This document shows, piece by piece, positions 16,659 to 26,211 of a stretch of 53,352 nucleotides of DNA. The stretch comes from Sedimentisphaerales bacterium. GTDB lineage: Bacteria > Planctomycetota > Phycisphaerae > Sedimentisphaerales > Anaerobacaceae. The position numbers were made by a program, and so were the translations under genes. Positions within the stretch are counted from its first letter, which is position 1. Each line of letters begins with the position of its first letter. Under the pieces are notes generated by a model. The model had not been told where the DNA came from. It saw only the letters and a list, made by a program, of their open reading frames with translations, and did no database searches. The stretch spans positions 1-53,352 of the forward strand of contig JAFGCD010000062.1 in NCBI GenBank assembly GCA_016932835.1, written 5' to 3'.

Positions 16659-17696
16659 TCAACTCTCCAATTGAAGCTCGTTGATGACATCTTTTGGATT
16701 GATCCCCGCCAGACACGCCCGGCCGCAGCGATTGCAGCCGACGCATATCGGCTCATCGCCGTTCTGTGCAAATCCTCTGTAATGATGATAGTACCTGTAT
16801 TTCAGCCGATCTTCCTTCAACGGTCTGAAGTTGTGCCCACCGGCCACCTCGGCGAAGTCAACAAGATTGCACGAATACTGAACGCGTTCCTTTCGGGAAC
16901 TCTTCAGCCCCACATCAATATTCTCCTCGATACCATAGCAGTAGCACGTCGGGCACACCATCGCACAACTGCCGCAGTTGAGACACTTGTCACCCCATTT
17001 CTTCCACACCGGCGACTTGAACTCTATATCCATCACACTCTGAAGCCCGGTCATTTCCACCTTGGTCTTGAACATGTCCCGAAGCCGCTTGCGCCTCTCG
17101 TGGAATTTAATGTCGTCCTCTTTGGTCGGGTCAGTAACCTTGACATTCTCCAGAAACCTGAAGGCCTTGGACGACATTATGGTGAGATAATACTTGTCGC
17201 CGATGTCCTCGCAGAACAGATTGAACCCTCGATGGACGGTATCCTGTCCGAGAGACTCGCAAAAACAGTCTTCCAGCGGCTCATGATCCATGCCCACCAG
17301 GAAAGTATTCCTCCTTCTCGCCAGGTAGTACGGAGAAGGATAAGCCCCCCCGATAAGAACCTTATCCAGAATATTCAGGGCGTTAATATCACACGGACGA
17401 ACACCAATGATAGCCCGAGGATTGACCCTGTATTCAACGGTCTGATCCCAGTCTTTCTCAGAGAAATCGAATCGCGAGAGCTCCTCCCTAAACGGAAGAA
17501 AGAAGTTTTTCACCGACGAGTATGTTATGGTGTAGTCCAGATCCATCTCGCCGAACGACTTGACCTGGCGAAATTGATACACAGGCTTGCCGTCCCTGTC
17601 CGTATCCACTTGCTTCGGACCGATGGTCTCGTTGGCATCGATAATCCCGCTTATGAATTTCTCGAACTCGCCTTTTGTGATTACCTTATTAATCAT
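16659..17696 (-). CDS. hydB: Hydrogenase beta subunit, iron-sulfur protein
   Basis: This 345-residue protein belongs to the HydB/AsrA-like [4Fe-4S] family of sulfhydrogenases and anaerobic sulfite reductases. The N-terminal half carries the family stretches [19 protein letters not shown] (about 100-120) and [15 protein letters not shown]. The C-terminal half carries [18 protein letters not shown] and [14 protein letters not shown], two ferredoxin-type cluster sites. It passes electrons between gamma and delta and in some relatives allows sulfur reduction. It is the first gene of the operon. ATG 17696 has GGGGAA 8 bases upstream, and a palindrome lies 55-80 bases upstream. Confidence 0.92.
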   Translation of the reverse strand: MINKVITKGEFEKFISGIIDANETIGPKQVDTDRDGKPVYQFRQVKSFGEMDLDYTITYSSVKNFFLPFREELSRFDFSEKDWDQTVEYRVNPRAIIGVRPCDINALNILDKVLIGGAYPSPYYLARRRNTFLVGMDHEPLEDCFCESLGQDTVHRGFNLFCEDIGDKYYLTIMSSKAFRFLENVKVTDPTKEDDIKFHERRKRLRDMFKTKVEMTGLQSVMDIEFKSPVWKKWGDKCLNCGSCAMVCPTCYCYGIEENIDVGLKSSRKERVQYSCNLVDFAEVAGGHNFRPLKEDRLKYRYYHHYRGFAQNGDEPICVGCNRCGRACLAGINPKDVINELQLES

Positions 17697-18582
17697 CTGA
17701 CATGTTCCCCAAAAGGGTTGCTGTGGCAATATCTCACTATGATTCTACATTTGACATTACGACTGATTAATGTCAACCATAAAGCCCCTTAAAATATTTC
17801 TTTTTACCTGTTCTTCCTCGTTTCTAACCGCCAAGTCGGCAAGTCCCCAAAACCCCTACGCATAAACGGACAATTCTTTCCTGCCCCATTCCGGATTGGC
17901 GTCTATCAACCCAGCTAACCTGCAACCTCAGCCTACACACTTCTATCCATTTTCCCGGCACCTTGCCCAAAGCTTCTTAAACAACTACGCACAACTTGTC
18001 ACTTGTGTTCACATTCACAAACTTTGAATATATAATACTAATAACCATAATGCCGTTCAAGAACTTTTTTCTACACGGGAAGAAAATCTTGCGAGCATAT
18101 AACTCTTTTGCCAACAAGACTTTAGGTTGCTTGCCCAAGAATACAAGGCGATCTTCAAAAGTTTTTGCCTACACATCGCGAATTTTCATCGCCATTTGCG
18201 TCAGATAAAGTGAGAGAGCAACAACACATTCCACCTGCACAAAATTCGTACGAAAATAAGCTCGGAAATCCACGCAGCAGGCCGGATTCGCCTTCTCCCC
18301 AGCCCTCCAGCCCCCCACTACCATGCTGAATCCTAACATCTGGCCTTCGGCATACGGCCCACATGCTCGGTCGCCCGATTACTAAACGCCGTTTCCGCGC
18401 CGAGAGCAAAACAGACGCTTTTTTCGTGGCTCTTGGCCGCAAAACGCGATGCTTTATCCACACGCTTAACTAAAGTACTGCAAAATTAGGACCGATAGAA
18501 TCAATTCGAGATGTGCCGCCTGCGGACAGCCGTCCATGTCGGCCCGGGTATTATTAACTAATTGCACCGAGGAATCAGCTAA
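17697..18582. other. Long non-coding stretch between divergent hydrogenase and GGDEF genes
   Basis: These 886 bases hold the inverted repeat at 17751-17776. Otherwise I see no gene: the open frames at 17996-18208 and 18155-18463 lack ribosome-binding sites and have no coding-like composition. The first half is AT-rich and rich in pyrimidines on the plus strand. The region is unusually long for this gene-dense window and may hold an unrecognised RNA. Confidence 0.45.
17751..17776. promoter_or_regulatory. Perfect inverted repeat upstream of the hydrogenase operon (possible operator)
   Basis: TTGACATTA (17751-17759) and TAATGTCAA (17768-17776) are perfect 9-base inverted arms separated by 8 bases. 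The site lies 55-80 bases before the hydB start. Each arm contains TTGACA, which could serve as a -35 element in either direction. On the minus strand TTGACA is followed by TAGAAT, but at 23 bases that spacing is too long. A dimeric regulator site is the best reading; the regulator is unknown. Confidence 0.5.
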
Positions 18583-20709
18583 ATGCGTGAAACAGTCAAT
18601 CGCCCCACACAAATAGTAACAATCCCATGCAACGCTACCGTGAAAGAGGCAGCAGCCGTAATGTCCGGCAACAAGGTGGGATGCCTTGTTGTTAACGACG
18701 AAACCGGCAAGTACGCCGGAATCATAACTGAACGAGATGTCGTAAATCGAGTAATCACGCCCGCAAAGAACGCTATGGATATCACTGTGGCCGAGATTAT
18801 GACCTCACACATACTTACGTGCTCTCCCGACACGCCGACAAGCGAGGCACGGGAAATTATGGCCGACAACAATATCCGCCACCTGCCCATAGTCCAGGAC
18901 GGCGTAGTTGTAGGTATGCTCTCGGCACGTGACCTGATGGGCAGGCAATTACTTGAAGACCGTGCCGCCGCGGAAGAAGTCGCCATGCTTTCATCCTGCC
19001 TCAAAAGTATCGATATTAACGAAGTAGCCGACATAGTCGCGTGCGAAGCACCAAAGCTCTTCGAAGCAGGCAAATGCGCTCTCTCTTTCTACAGAGACAC
19101 AGGCTCGAAGAAGGAATCAGCGGTTATCAGTTGCAACAAGTGTGTCTGTCCCAGGGAACACATTGGGCATATGACCGTACCGAATGAGCAATTGGATAAT
19201 GAAGTATTTTATTTTGACGGAATTCCTCAAATATGCAAAGAGCGCGGCGGACAGTCGCCGCGGCTCGTTATCCCTCTTGGAATACCTGATGGCGACCCGG
19301 CAGAATCTCAGGGACATCTGTGTATGTGCGACCTGACTGTATCGGCCGCTACCAATCGAGAACTGGTATCGTACAAGGCTCGCCTGGCGCGAGAAGTGTT
19401 AACCTCGCACCTGACAAACGCCCGACTCTATCAGGAAGCGAGACTCACTTCTGTAACCGATGCGCTGACGGGAGTAGGCTCTCGAAAGCTTTTGGAAGAC
19501 AAGTTGCAGGCCGAGTGCGCCCGCGCAGAACGCTACGGAAGACCCTTTTCAGTGGCGATTATCGATCTCGACAACTTCAAAACAATCAATGACATACTTG
19601 GCCACGCTACCGGGGATGACGCTCTCGTACAGTTATCCGCCTGCATGAAGAAGCAGAAGAGAATACCGGACATTTTAACACGTTATGGAGGCGACGAATT
19701 CGTCATACTAATGCCGGAAACCACGGACGCTAACGCCGTAATCCTGATGGAAAGACTTCGAACCGAAATACATAAGATCAAGCTGAAAAATGATGTCTCC
19801 ATTACGGTAAGCTGCGGAATAGCACAAAGTATGTCGAGCGATACGAACCTGTCGCGTGATGTAATGCGCAGAGCCGACCTTGCCCTGTACCAGGCCAAGA
19901 GCGCCGGACGGGACTGTGTGAAGGTTTGGGACGAATCGATGTCGAAGCAGCTTGATCCCAACGATCTTGAAATAGAGAGAATAAAGAAGCTCCAGCGTCG
20001 CATAGCCGGCCTTTCCGAACAGGCTGAGACAATGTTTGTTCAGAGTATCTGGGGGCTGGTCCAGGCACTTGAGGCAAAGGATTCGTTCGCCAGAAGACAT
20101 TCCGAAAACGTAACGCATTATGCTCTCGGAATCGCCCGGGCGATGAATATCGCTCCACAACAAACGGATGTGATTCGCCGGGCGGCAATGATCCACGATA
20201 TCGGAAAGATCGGCATCCCGGACACAATCCTCACGAAGCCCACGTCCTTGACGCCGCGGGAACGCAGCATAGTCGAGCAGCATCCACTGATTGCGGTTCG
20301 CATTCTCGAGAAAATGACTTTCCTCGAGCAGGAAATATCGCTCGTCCGGCATCATCACGAAGAATGGAACGGCCAAGGCTATCCCGACGGCCTGTCGGAA
20401 GACTCAATCCCGCTCGGCGCCCGCGTGCTCGCTGTCGCCGATACGTTCGACGCCCTGACATCGAACCGATCTTACCGTGACCCACGCTCTGTTGCGGAAG
20501 CAATCTCCACGCTGGCAGATGCAGCGGGGTACGAATTCGACCCGGCCGTCATTGAGGGCATGACTTCCTGGGTCAACACAACCTGCGAGCAACTCAATAA
20601 ATCGCTGGACCGCCTTACGCCGGATGACCTGCTCGAAATGGAAAAGCAGGTGGACGACAATCTCACTGCGATAACTACGGATGAACCTGTCGCCAGCACG
20701 GCAACATGA
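18583..20709 (+). CDS. CBS-pair / GAF-like / GGDEF / HD-GYP cyclic-di-GMP protein
   Basis: This 708-residue cytoplasmic signalling protein has two CBS domains (about residues 5-125, with GIITERDVVNRV and GMLSARDLMGRQL) that usually sense adenine nucleotides. A GAF-like region follows at about 145-280, including Cys-rich SCNKCVCPREH. The diguanylate cyclase domain has an intact GGDEF at 369-373 and an upstream RIPD that fits the product-inhibition I-site. The C-terminal HD-GYP phosphodiesterase has HDIGKIGIPD (His538, Asp539), HHHEEWNGQGYPDGL and ADTFDALTSNRSYR, all intact. It could therefore make and break cyclic-di-GMP. The ATG at 18583 has GAGGA upstream. Confidence 0.92.
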   Translation: MRETVNRPTQIVTIPCNATVKEAAAVMSGNKVGCLVVNDETGKYAGIITERDVVNRVITPAKNAMDITVAEIMTSHILTCSPDTPTSEAREIMADNNIRHLPIVQDGVVVGMLSARDLMGRQLLEDRAAAEEVAMLSSCLKSIDINEVADIVACEAPKLFEAGKCALSFYRDTGSKKESAVISCNKCVCPREHIGHMTVPNEQLDNEVFYFDGIPQICKERGGQSPRLVIPLGIPDGDPAESQGHLCMCDLTVSAATNRELVSYKARLAREVLTSHLTNARLYQEARLTSVTDALTGVGSRKLLEDKLQAECARAERYGRPFSVAIIDLDNFKTINDILGHATGDDALVQLSACMKKQKRIPDILTRYGGDEFVILMPETTDANAVILMERLRTEIHKIKLKNDVSITVSCGIAQSMSSDTNLSRDVMRRADLALYQAKSAGRDCVKVWDESMSKQLDPNDLEIERIKKLQRRIAGLSEQAETMFVQSIWGLVQALEAKDSFARRHSENVTHYALGIARAMNIAPQQTDVIRRAAMIHDIGKIGIPDTILTKPTSLTPRERSIVEQHPLIAVRILEKMTFLEQEISLVRHHHEEWNGQGYPDGLSEDSIPLGARVLAVADTFDALTSNRSYRDPRSVAEAISTLADAAGYEFDPAVIEGMTSWVNTTCEQLNKSLDRLTPDDLLEMEKQVDDNLTAITTDEPVASTAT

Positions 20710-21067
20710 ACCTCGATCAGAACACAGTCGATCCGCTATTGATCCGATATGCAACGTCAAAAATGCTCGATCTCGCATAGAATCGGCGTTTTCTGAATCG
20801 CCCGCCCTTTACAAATCGCATCCCCAAACCACAAGCCCAGCCCCTTTGGAGAAAACAGCTTCATACTCACCACCGAGCCGGCAGCGCCCGAGTATCTTGC
20901 TGACCCGCGAAAAATCCAGGAAATATCGCGAAATTGCCGTTTTTGCGGCATTTTTCCAAGAAAATCCGTTAAGTTTGATGGTTTAGCCTCGATAATAATA
21001 TGTGAAATGGTTGCTCTTCTTTTGAACACACATCTTGATTCGCCTTTCCGTTGAAGGGAACCCAACA
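20710..21067. other. Non-coding stretch before the FixJ-type gene
   Basis: This 358-base gap holds a small hairpin with a T-run (20935-20955). A weak promoter-like pair (TTGATG at 20975-20980 and TAATAT at 20996-21001, 15-base spacing) lies about 70 bases before the regulator start. No gene is seen. Confidence 0.4.
20935..20955 (+). terminator. Possible weak intrinsic terminator
   Basis: TGCCG and CGGCA arms enclose a TTTTTG loop and are followed directly by TTTTT. The stem is only 5 bp, and the site is about 225 bases after the GGDEF/HD-GYP gene, so termination would be weak. Confidence 0.3.
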
Positions 21068-21682
21068 ATGGACAACACAACACCTACTGTTTACGTTGTG
21101 GACGACGACCAGGCTGTATGCCACTCATTGAGTCTGTTAATACAGGGCGTTGGGTTGCATGTGCAGACTTTCAACACTGCGGAGGATTTTCTTGCCGCCT
21201 ATGATCCGGATCGCTCGGGTTGTCTTATTATAGATGTACGAATGCCGGGGATGAGCGGTCTCGAACTTCAACACAGACTCCTTGATCAGGGCATAGGTCT
21301 GCCCTCAATAGTCATCACCGGACACGGCGACATACCTATGGCCGTGGACGCAATGAGGACCGGTGTTGTTGATTTCATCGAGAAACCGTTCAGAGATCAA
21401 GTATTGCTCGATGACGTCCAAAAAGCCCTGCAGCTGGATGTCAAAAACCGCAAACGCAGAGCCCAAACGACCGATATCAAAGCCAGGACATCGCTCCTTA
21501 CTCCGAGGGAAGAAGAGATTATGAATATGCTGGTCAGCGGTATATCCAGCAAAGCGATTGCCTACGAACTGGATATCAGCCAGAAAACAGTCGATTTCCA
21601 CCGAGCACATATACTCGAGAAAATGCATGTTGACTCAGTCGTGGAACTTGTCCTCCTGAATCAGGAACTCCAACCGGCATAA
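21068..21682 (+). CDS. FixJ/NarL-type response regulator
   Basis: This 204-residue transcription regulator has an N-terminal receiver domain (VYVVDDDQAVCHSL, phospho-acceptor Asp56 in CLIIDVRMPGMSG, VITGHGDIPMAVDAM, FIEKPF). Its C-terminal LuxR-type helix-turn-helix contains LTPREEEIMNMLVSGISSKA and QKTVDFHRAHILEKM. The linker and receiver details are those of FixJ-like proteins. I used the ATG at 21068 (AAGGGAA upstream), since an earlier in-frame ATG at 21035 would add residues before the receiver. No partner histidine kinase is encoded nearby, so it is an orphan here. Confidence 0.93.
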   Translation: MDNTTPTVYVVDDDQAVCHSLSLLIQGVGLHVQTFNTAEDFLAAYDPDRSGCLIIDVRMPGMSGLELQHRLLDQGIGLPSIVITGHGDIPMAVDAMRTGVVDFIEKPFRDQVLLDDVQKALQLDVKNRKRRAQTTDIKARTSLLTPREEEIMNMLVSGISSKAIAYELDISQKTVDFHRAHILEKMHVDSVVELVLLNQELQPA

Positions 21683-21800
21683 ATCAATGCCGCTTACCTG
21701 CGGAGATTTTCCGGCAGCCCATCGGCCAATACGGATGCCCTTGGCGTGAAAACACTCGGCTGGATCTGTTCACACTATAGAATTTCTACGCGCACCATAT

Positions 21801-21828
21801 TTGACAACCAATCCTGATTGAGCATAAT
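21801..21828 (+). promoter_or_regulatory. Sigma70-type promoter of the oligoendopeptidase gene
   Basis: Perfect TTGACA (21801-21806), 16 bases, then CATAAT (21823-21828). The start codon is 85 bases downstream. The spacer contains a small palindrome CAATC-CT-GATTG (21809-21820) that could bind a regulator. Confidence 0.6.
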
Positions 21829-21912
21829 ATATACGTATGGATTCTACGTGCAATGTAACAGCAAAAGATATAACTGCAGCAAACAAGGCGGAGTTCCGGC
21901 CAAGGAGGCATC

Positions 21913-23802
21913 ATGTACAGGATTTCTAAGGTGTTTATTGTATTGACATCGCTTCTGACGTTCTTCCAGGCCAACGGGCTCGCTCAAACCCATGAGCGTT
22001 CGGAAGTTGCTATAGCAGAAACCTGGAAGCTGGAAGACCTCTACGCATCGGACGAGGTCTGGAACAAGGCGAAAGAGGAACTCACCAATCGGTTCGACGA
22101 AGTGTTGAATTACAAGGGTAAGCTTGCAGATTCAGCATCAGAACTGCTTGCCTGTCTGGAGTTGAACAGCGATATTTCCAAGGAACTCAGCCGTCTTCAC
22201 AGCTATGCCGCGATGCGGGCCGACGAGGATACGCGTGATTCGAAGTATCTGGCAATGAGGCAGGAGACCGAGCAGCTTGCCACAGATTACAGCGCCAAGG
22301 CATCGTTCATCGAGCCTGAGATCGCAGCGATGGACAAGGCAGAGATTGACGGGTTTATTGCGAAGAAGTCAGGCCTGAAAATCTACAAGATGTGTCTGTA
22401 CGACATACACCGCACCAAAGCCCACACGCTCTCCGAAAAAGAGGAGAAGATACTTGCTCAAACGAGCCTCATAGCCGACGCCTCGTCTTCAATCTACGCA
22501 ATCCTGAGCAATGCCGAGTTGCCTTACCCGAAAGTAGAATTAAGCGATGGAAACATCGTGGAACTCAATAAGGCAGGTTATGCCCGCTATCGTGCCGTTC
22601 CGAACCGGAGCGATCGGGAAGCTGTCTTTCAGGCCTTCTGGAAGGTATTCAAAGACTTCCGGCGAACGTTCGGAGTGCAACTGTATTCCAACGTTAAGAA
22701 AGACATGTTCTACGCCCGCACGAGAAACTACAAATCCTCGCTCGAAAGCTCACTCGACAGAAATAACGTCCCTGTCGAAGTCTATACCACCCTCATAGAG
22801 AATGTGAACAATAATCTCGACTCGTTCCACCGGTATCTCAATCTGAAGAAGAAGATGCTGGGCGTCGAGCAATTGAAGTACTCGGATATATATGCCCCGG
22901 TGGTCAAAGGCATTGATCTGAAATACACCTTTGAAGAGGCTAAGAAACTTGTCATTGAAGCGGCAAAGCCGCTCGGCAAATCATACGCGCGCGTCGTCGA
23001 GAAGGCTCTTGAGAATCGCTGGGTGGATGTTTACCCGACGCCCGGCAAACATTCCGGCGCCTATTCCAACGGCAGCGCTTACGACGTTCACCCGTACATC
23101 CTGCTGAACTATAACGGCCAATATGACGACGTGAGCACGCTCGCCCACGAATTGGGCCACGCAATGCATAGTTACTACTCCAACAAGGAGCAGCCTTATG
23201 CGACAGCGGACTACTCGATCTTCGTGGCTGAAGTCGCCTCGACCTTCTACGAAGCCCTGCTGATTGACAAGATGCTTAAAGAAATCAAGGATGATGACAT
23301 CCGCCTGTCGCTGCTTATGAACTATCTGGACGGAATCAAGGGAACTGTCTTCAGGCAGACGCAGTTCGCTGAATTTGAGCTTCTCATTCACGAAAAAGCC
23401 GAACGCGGCGAACCGCTCACAGGAGACATTCTAACCGACTTATACGGCCGAATCCTGAAGAAGTATTACGGCCATGACAAGGGCGTCTGTCACATTGACG
23501 ACCTGTACGCAGTCGAGTGGGCATACATCCCGCATTTCTACTACAATTTTTATGTATATCAGTACTCGACATCTTTTACCGCCTCGACCGCTTTATCCCA
23601 AAAGGTGCTCGGAAAAGAAAAAGGAGCGGTGAAAAAGTATATTGAATTCATCTCTTCCGGCGGTTCAGAATATCCTATCGACCTCCTTAGAAACGCCGGC
23701 GTGGACATGACTACGTCAGAGCCGTTCGACAGAACGATGGCTGTCATGAACCGCACAATGGATGAAATCGAAACCATCCTCAGAAAAAAGAGCGGCGCAT
23801 AA
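21913..23802 (+). CDS. pepF: Oligoendopeptidase F (M3B zinc peptidase) with signal peptide
   Basis: This 629-residue thimet-type oligopeptidase cleaves short peptides. The zinc site is HELGHAMHSYYSNKE with His412, Glu413 and His416; downstream EVASTFYEALL supplies the third ligand Glu. An N-terminal hydrophobic stretch (FIVLTSLLTFFQANGLAQT) looks like a cleavable signal, unlike the cytoplasmic PepF of Firmicutes, so it is probably periplasmic. Length is normal for the family. AGGAGG stands 5 bases before the ATG. It is a single gene with its own promoter. Confidence 0.93.
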   Translation: MYRISKVFIVLTSLLTFFQANGLAQTHERSEVAIAETWKLEDLYASDEVWNKAKEELTNRFDEVLNYKGKLADSASELLACLELNSDISKELSRLHSYAAMRADEDTRDSKYLAMRQETEQLATDYSAKASFIEPEIAAMDKAEIDGFIAKKSGLKIYKMCLYDIHRTKAHTLSEKEEKILAQTSLIADASSSIYAILSNAELPYPKVELSDGNIVELNKAGYARYRAVPNRSDREAVFQAFWKVFKDFRRTFGVQLYSNVKKDMFYARTRNYKSSLESSLDRNNVPVEVYTTLIENVNNNLDSFHRYLNLKKKMLGVEQLKYSDIYAPVVKGIDLKYTFEEAKKLVIEAAKPLGKSYARVVEKALENRWVDVYPTPGKHSGAYSNGSAYDVHPYILLNYNGQYDDVSTLAHELGHAMHSYYSNKEQPYATADYSIFVAEVASTFYEALLIDKMLKEIKDDDIRLSLLMNYLDGIKGTVFRQTQFAEFELLIHEKAERGEPLTGDILTDLYGRILKKYYGHDKGVCHIDDLYAVEWAYIPHFYYNFYVYQYSTSFTASTALSQKVLGKEKGAVKKYIEFISSGGSEYPIDLLRNAGVDMTTSEPFDRTMAVMNRTMDEIETILRKKSGA

Positions 23803-23880
23803 GATTCGCTGCGTCTCTCCGCGTTCGATACGGCTTATATTACACCGTCAATATCATTTGAGAAACCCGCTTGAAACGCC

Positions 23881-23910
23881 TTGTTTTCCGGTCGGACCCT
23901 CTGGTAAAAT
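23881..23910 (+). promoter_or_regulatory. Possible promoter of the oxidoreductase gene
   Basis: TTGTTT (23881-23886), 18 bases, TAAAAT (23905-23910), about 120 bases before the ATG at 24033. The -35 resembles that of the fucosidase gene. Weak evidence. Confidence 0.35.
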
Positions 23911-24032
23911 CGTGCCAAAAGAGTGCCGGTATCGGATAGCCCCCTTTTCCATCGGGATTGTCGTGTCTGAGCGCTTAACGGCGGCTCTAAGAAGAGATGT
24001 AAGGCTGTTTTTATATTGAAGGAGAACACGTT

Positions 24033-25262
24033 ATGCAGGAAGACAGAAGAGTGACACGCCGCCGATTCATCCAGGGCGCTGTTGGCGCCGCGGCGGCATT
24101 TACTATAGTACCGAGACATGTTCTCGGTGGGACCGGCAATACCGCGCCGAGCGAAACGTTCGGCGGGGCGCTCATCGGCTGCGGCGGCCGAGGAAATGGA
24201 ACATTCGGCGGGCTCGGACCGAACGTTAAGAAGCTCGCGCAATGCGATGTTAAATTCCTCACCAAAGCCGACAACAAGCTGATCTATTCCGATTATCGTC
24301 GACTCCTCGAACGCAAGGATATTGACGTAGTCGCAATCGCCACGCCCCCGGGCTGGCACGCATTGATATCCGTAGCCGCGATGGAGGCGGGTAAAGATGT
24401 GCTATGCGAAAAGCCCATGACACGATTTATTTCGGAAGGCAGAGCAGTCGTCGAAGCCCAGAATCGATACAAACGGATATTCCAGATCGGAACGTTCGGC
24501 AGGTTTGGCGAGAGCGGCAACAGAGACAGCATTCGAACGCACAAGATTATGGCCAGCGGCCTGCTCGGGACAAACTGCAAAGCGGTACACCGAAAACAAG
24601 GCGGGCTGAAGGTAAAGGAATGGAGCGGAATGGTCAAGGCCGAGCCGCAGCCAATTCCGAAATCCCTCGACTGGGATATGTATTGCGGACCCGCGCCGCT
24701 TCGACCGTTTCATCCGCATCGGTTCGGCGGCTCCCATCGCGGATACTGGGACTATGAAGGCGGAGGCCTTTCTGACATGGGACAGCACCATTTCGATCCC
24801 GTCCAGTGGAGATTTGCAAAGGACTACACCAGCCCTGTGGAGATTGAGCCATACGCCCCGCCGGCACATCCGGAAGCTGTAGCCATGTGGGGATGGGTAG
24901 AGATGAAGTATGCCGACGGATTAACATTTGTTTTCGAGAGTCATGAGTGGGGCAAAGGCTACGACCGAAAAGAAGAACGCGGAGTCAGACTCGAAGATCT
25001 TAGCGAAGAAGACCGCAAGAAAATCGAGGAAATGCCGGACCCCGAACCGCTGGTAAGCTTCCCTGACGCCATTCGCACTCGCAAGCAGGCCGGCGGACAT
25101 GCTGAAGCCGCCCATCGCTGCGCGACTCTGCTGCACCTGGCAAATGCCGCTATCAGGACCGGACGCAAGCTCCGCTACGACCCGGTCAACGAACAGATCA
25201 TCGGCGACGAATACGCCAATCGCCTGGTCAATCAGCCGATGAGGTCGCCCTGGCATTTATAA
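24033..25262 (+). CDS. TAT-exported Gfo/Idh/MocA-family oxidoreductase
   Basis: This 409-residue NAD(P)-dependent sugar or cyclitol dehydrogenase-like protein starts with a twin-arginine signal (RRRFIQGAVGAAAAF). A Rossmann site follows (GALIGCGGRGNGTFGG, about residues 47-62), then the family motif DVLCEKPMTR with the conserved EKP. The C-terminal half (LDWDMYCGPAPLRPFHPHR and DYEGGGLSDMGQHHFD) is typical of the secreted planctomycete and Bacteroidetes subgroup. Such proteins fold with their cofactor before TAT export. GAAGGAG precedes the ATG. The substrate is not evident; the nearby polysaccharide genes fit a sugar role. Confidence 0.9.
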   Translation: MQEDRRVTRRRFIQGAVGAAAAFTIVPRHVLGGTGNTAPSETFGGALIGCGGRGNGTFGGLGPNVKKLAQCDVKFLTKADNKLIYSDYRRLLERKDIDVVAIATPPGWHALISVAAMEAGKDVLCEKPMTRFISEGRAVVEAQNRYKRIFQIGTFGRFGESGNRDSIRTHKIMASGLLGTNCKAVHRKQGGLKVKEWSGMVKAEPQPIPKSLDWDMYCGPAPLRPFHPHRFGGSHRGYWDYEGGGLSDMGQHHFDPVQWRFAKDYTSPVEIEPYAPPAHPEAVAMWGWVEMKYADGLTFVFESHEWGKGYDRKEERGVRLEDLSEEDRKKIEEMPDPEPLVSFPDAIRTRKQAGGHAEAAHRCATLLHLANAAIRTGRKLRYDPVNEQIIGDEYANRLVNQPMRSPWHL

Positions 25263-25304
25263 GAAGTTCTAAACCGGACTGAATATACGGAAAGGAAAAC
25301 AATC

Positions 25305-26147
25305 ATGGCAGAACCATCAGAAAAACTGCTTGAACTCGTCGGCAGAATGCCCGATCCCGACGACCGCGGCATGTACTGCACGAATATAGACAAAGAAAAA
25401 ATCGAAGCCGCTATCGCTGAAATACACAAAGGCGGCACCGAGAATATCATAGGCGTTATCGACATGCTCGTCGAACCCGGCAGAGGAGATGACGTCAAGG
25501 CCCATTACGCACTCCATTGTATCGGGCTGTACGTCTGCAAGCTCGGCGAAGATGCCCGCAGTCAATTCGGCGAGGCCTTGGTATCGCAACTCGGCGGCAA
25601 CAGGCCCAAAGCCGTGCAGAAGTACCTGATTGAAGAATTGCAGGCCTTCGGCGGAAGAGAGGCCGTCGAGAAACTCGGCAGCATGCTAACCGACGAAGAC
25701 CTCTGCGAACCGGCGGCGATGGCCCTGGTCGCCATCCGTCGCGGCGCCCGCAGACAATTCCGGGAGGCTCTCGGCAAGGTAAAGGGCAGATCAAAACTGA
25801 CAATCATTCAAAACCTCGGCGTCCTCCGCGACAGGCGGTCTGTCGGAGAGCTGACCAAAGCCGCCGAAGACGACGACCAGGACGTTAGAATCGCGGCCAC
25901 CTGGGGATTGGCGAATATCGGCGACGCCGGCTCAGCGGACCTGTTGATCAGAATTGCGGATAACTCCAGCGGGTGGGAGAGAATACAAGCAACCAAGGCG
26001 TGCCTAATGCTCGCCGAGAAACTGATCGCGGCAGGACAAAAAACAGACGCCGCCCGTACCTACAAGCATTTCCAGGAGACACGATCCGACCCTGGCGAGC
26101 AATATATAAAGGATCTCGCCGCCGATGCGCTGGCCTCGGTTGGATAG
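25305..26147 (+). CDS. HEAT-repeat protein
   Basis: This 280-residue, all-helical protein has repeated units of about 30 residues, such as REAVEKLGSMLTDEDLCEPA, VRIAATWGLANIGDAGSADL and QATKACLMLAEKLIAAGQ. HEAT repeats form curved scaffolds for protein binding and are often found beside secreted dehydrogenases in planctomycetes. It has no signal peptide. It lies 42 bases after the oxidoreductase with AAAGGAAAA before its ATG, so it probably shares the transcript. A strong hairpin follows the stop. Confidence 0.82.
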   Translation: MAEPSEKLLELVGRMPDPDDRGMYCTNIDKEKIEAAIAEIHKGGTENIIGVIDMLVEPGRGDDVKAHYALHCIGLYVCKLGEDARSQFGEALVSQLGGNRPKAVQKYLIEELQAFGGREAVEKLGSMLTDEDLCEPAAMALVAIRRGARRQFREALGKVKGRSKLTIIQNLGVLRDRRSVGELTKAAEDDDQDVRIAATWGLANIGDAGSADLLIRIADNSSGWERIQATKACLMLAEKLIAAGQKTDAARTYKHFQETRSDPGEQYIKDLAADALASVG

Positions 26148-26179
26148 ACGACTACATGGCCCCTGATACTACAGTGATT

Positions 26180-26210
26180 AACGGCCTTGTCCTCAACGGG
26201 CAAGGCCGTT
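26180..26210. terminator. Strong hairpin between convergent genes (bidirectional terminator)
   Basis: AACGGCCTTG (26180-26189) and CAAGGCCGTT (26201-26210) are perfect 10-base arms around an 11-base loop. The hairpin fills the gap between the HEAT-repeat gene (ends 26147) and the GH5-like gene (ends 26212). There is no clear T-tract. Confidence 0.65.
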
Positions 26211-26211
26211 C

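Noticed and set aside
16671..17792. 373-codon plus-strand open frame opposite hydB
   Set aside because: Shadow of the Fe-S subunit gene; no recognisable protein features.
17996..18463. Two open frames (17996-18208 plus, 18155-18463 minus) in the long intergenic region
   Set aside because: No Shine-Dalgarno site, no plausible protein composition and no similarity to any family I know.
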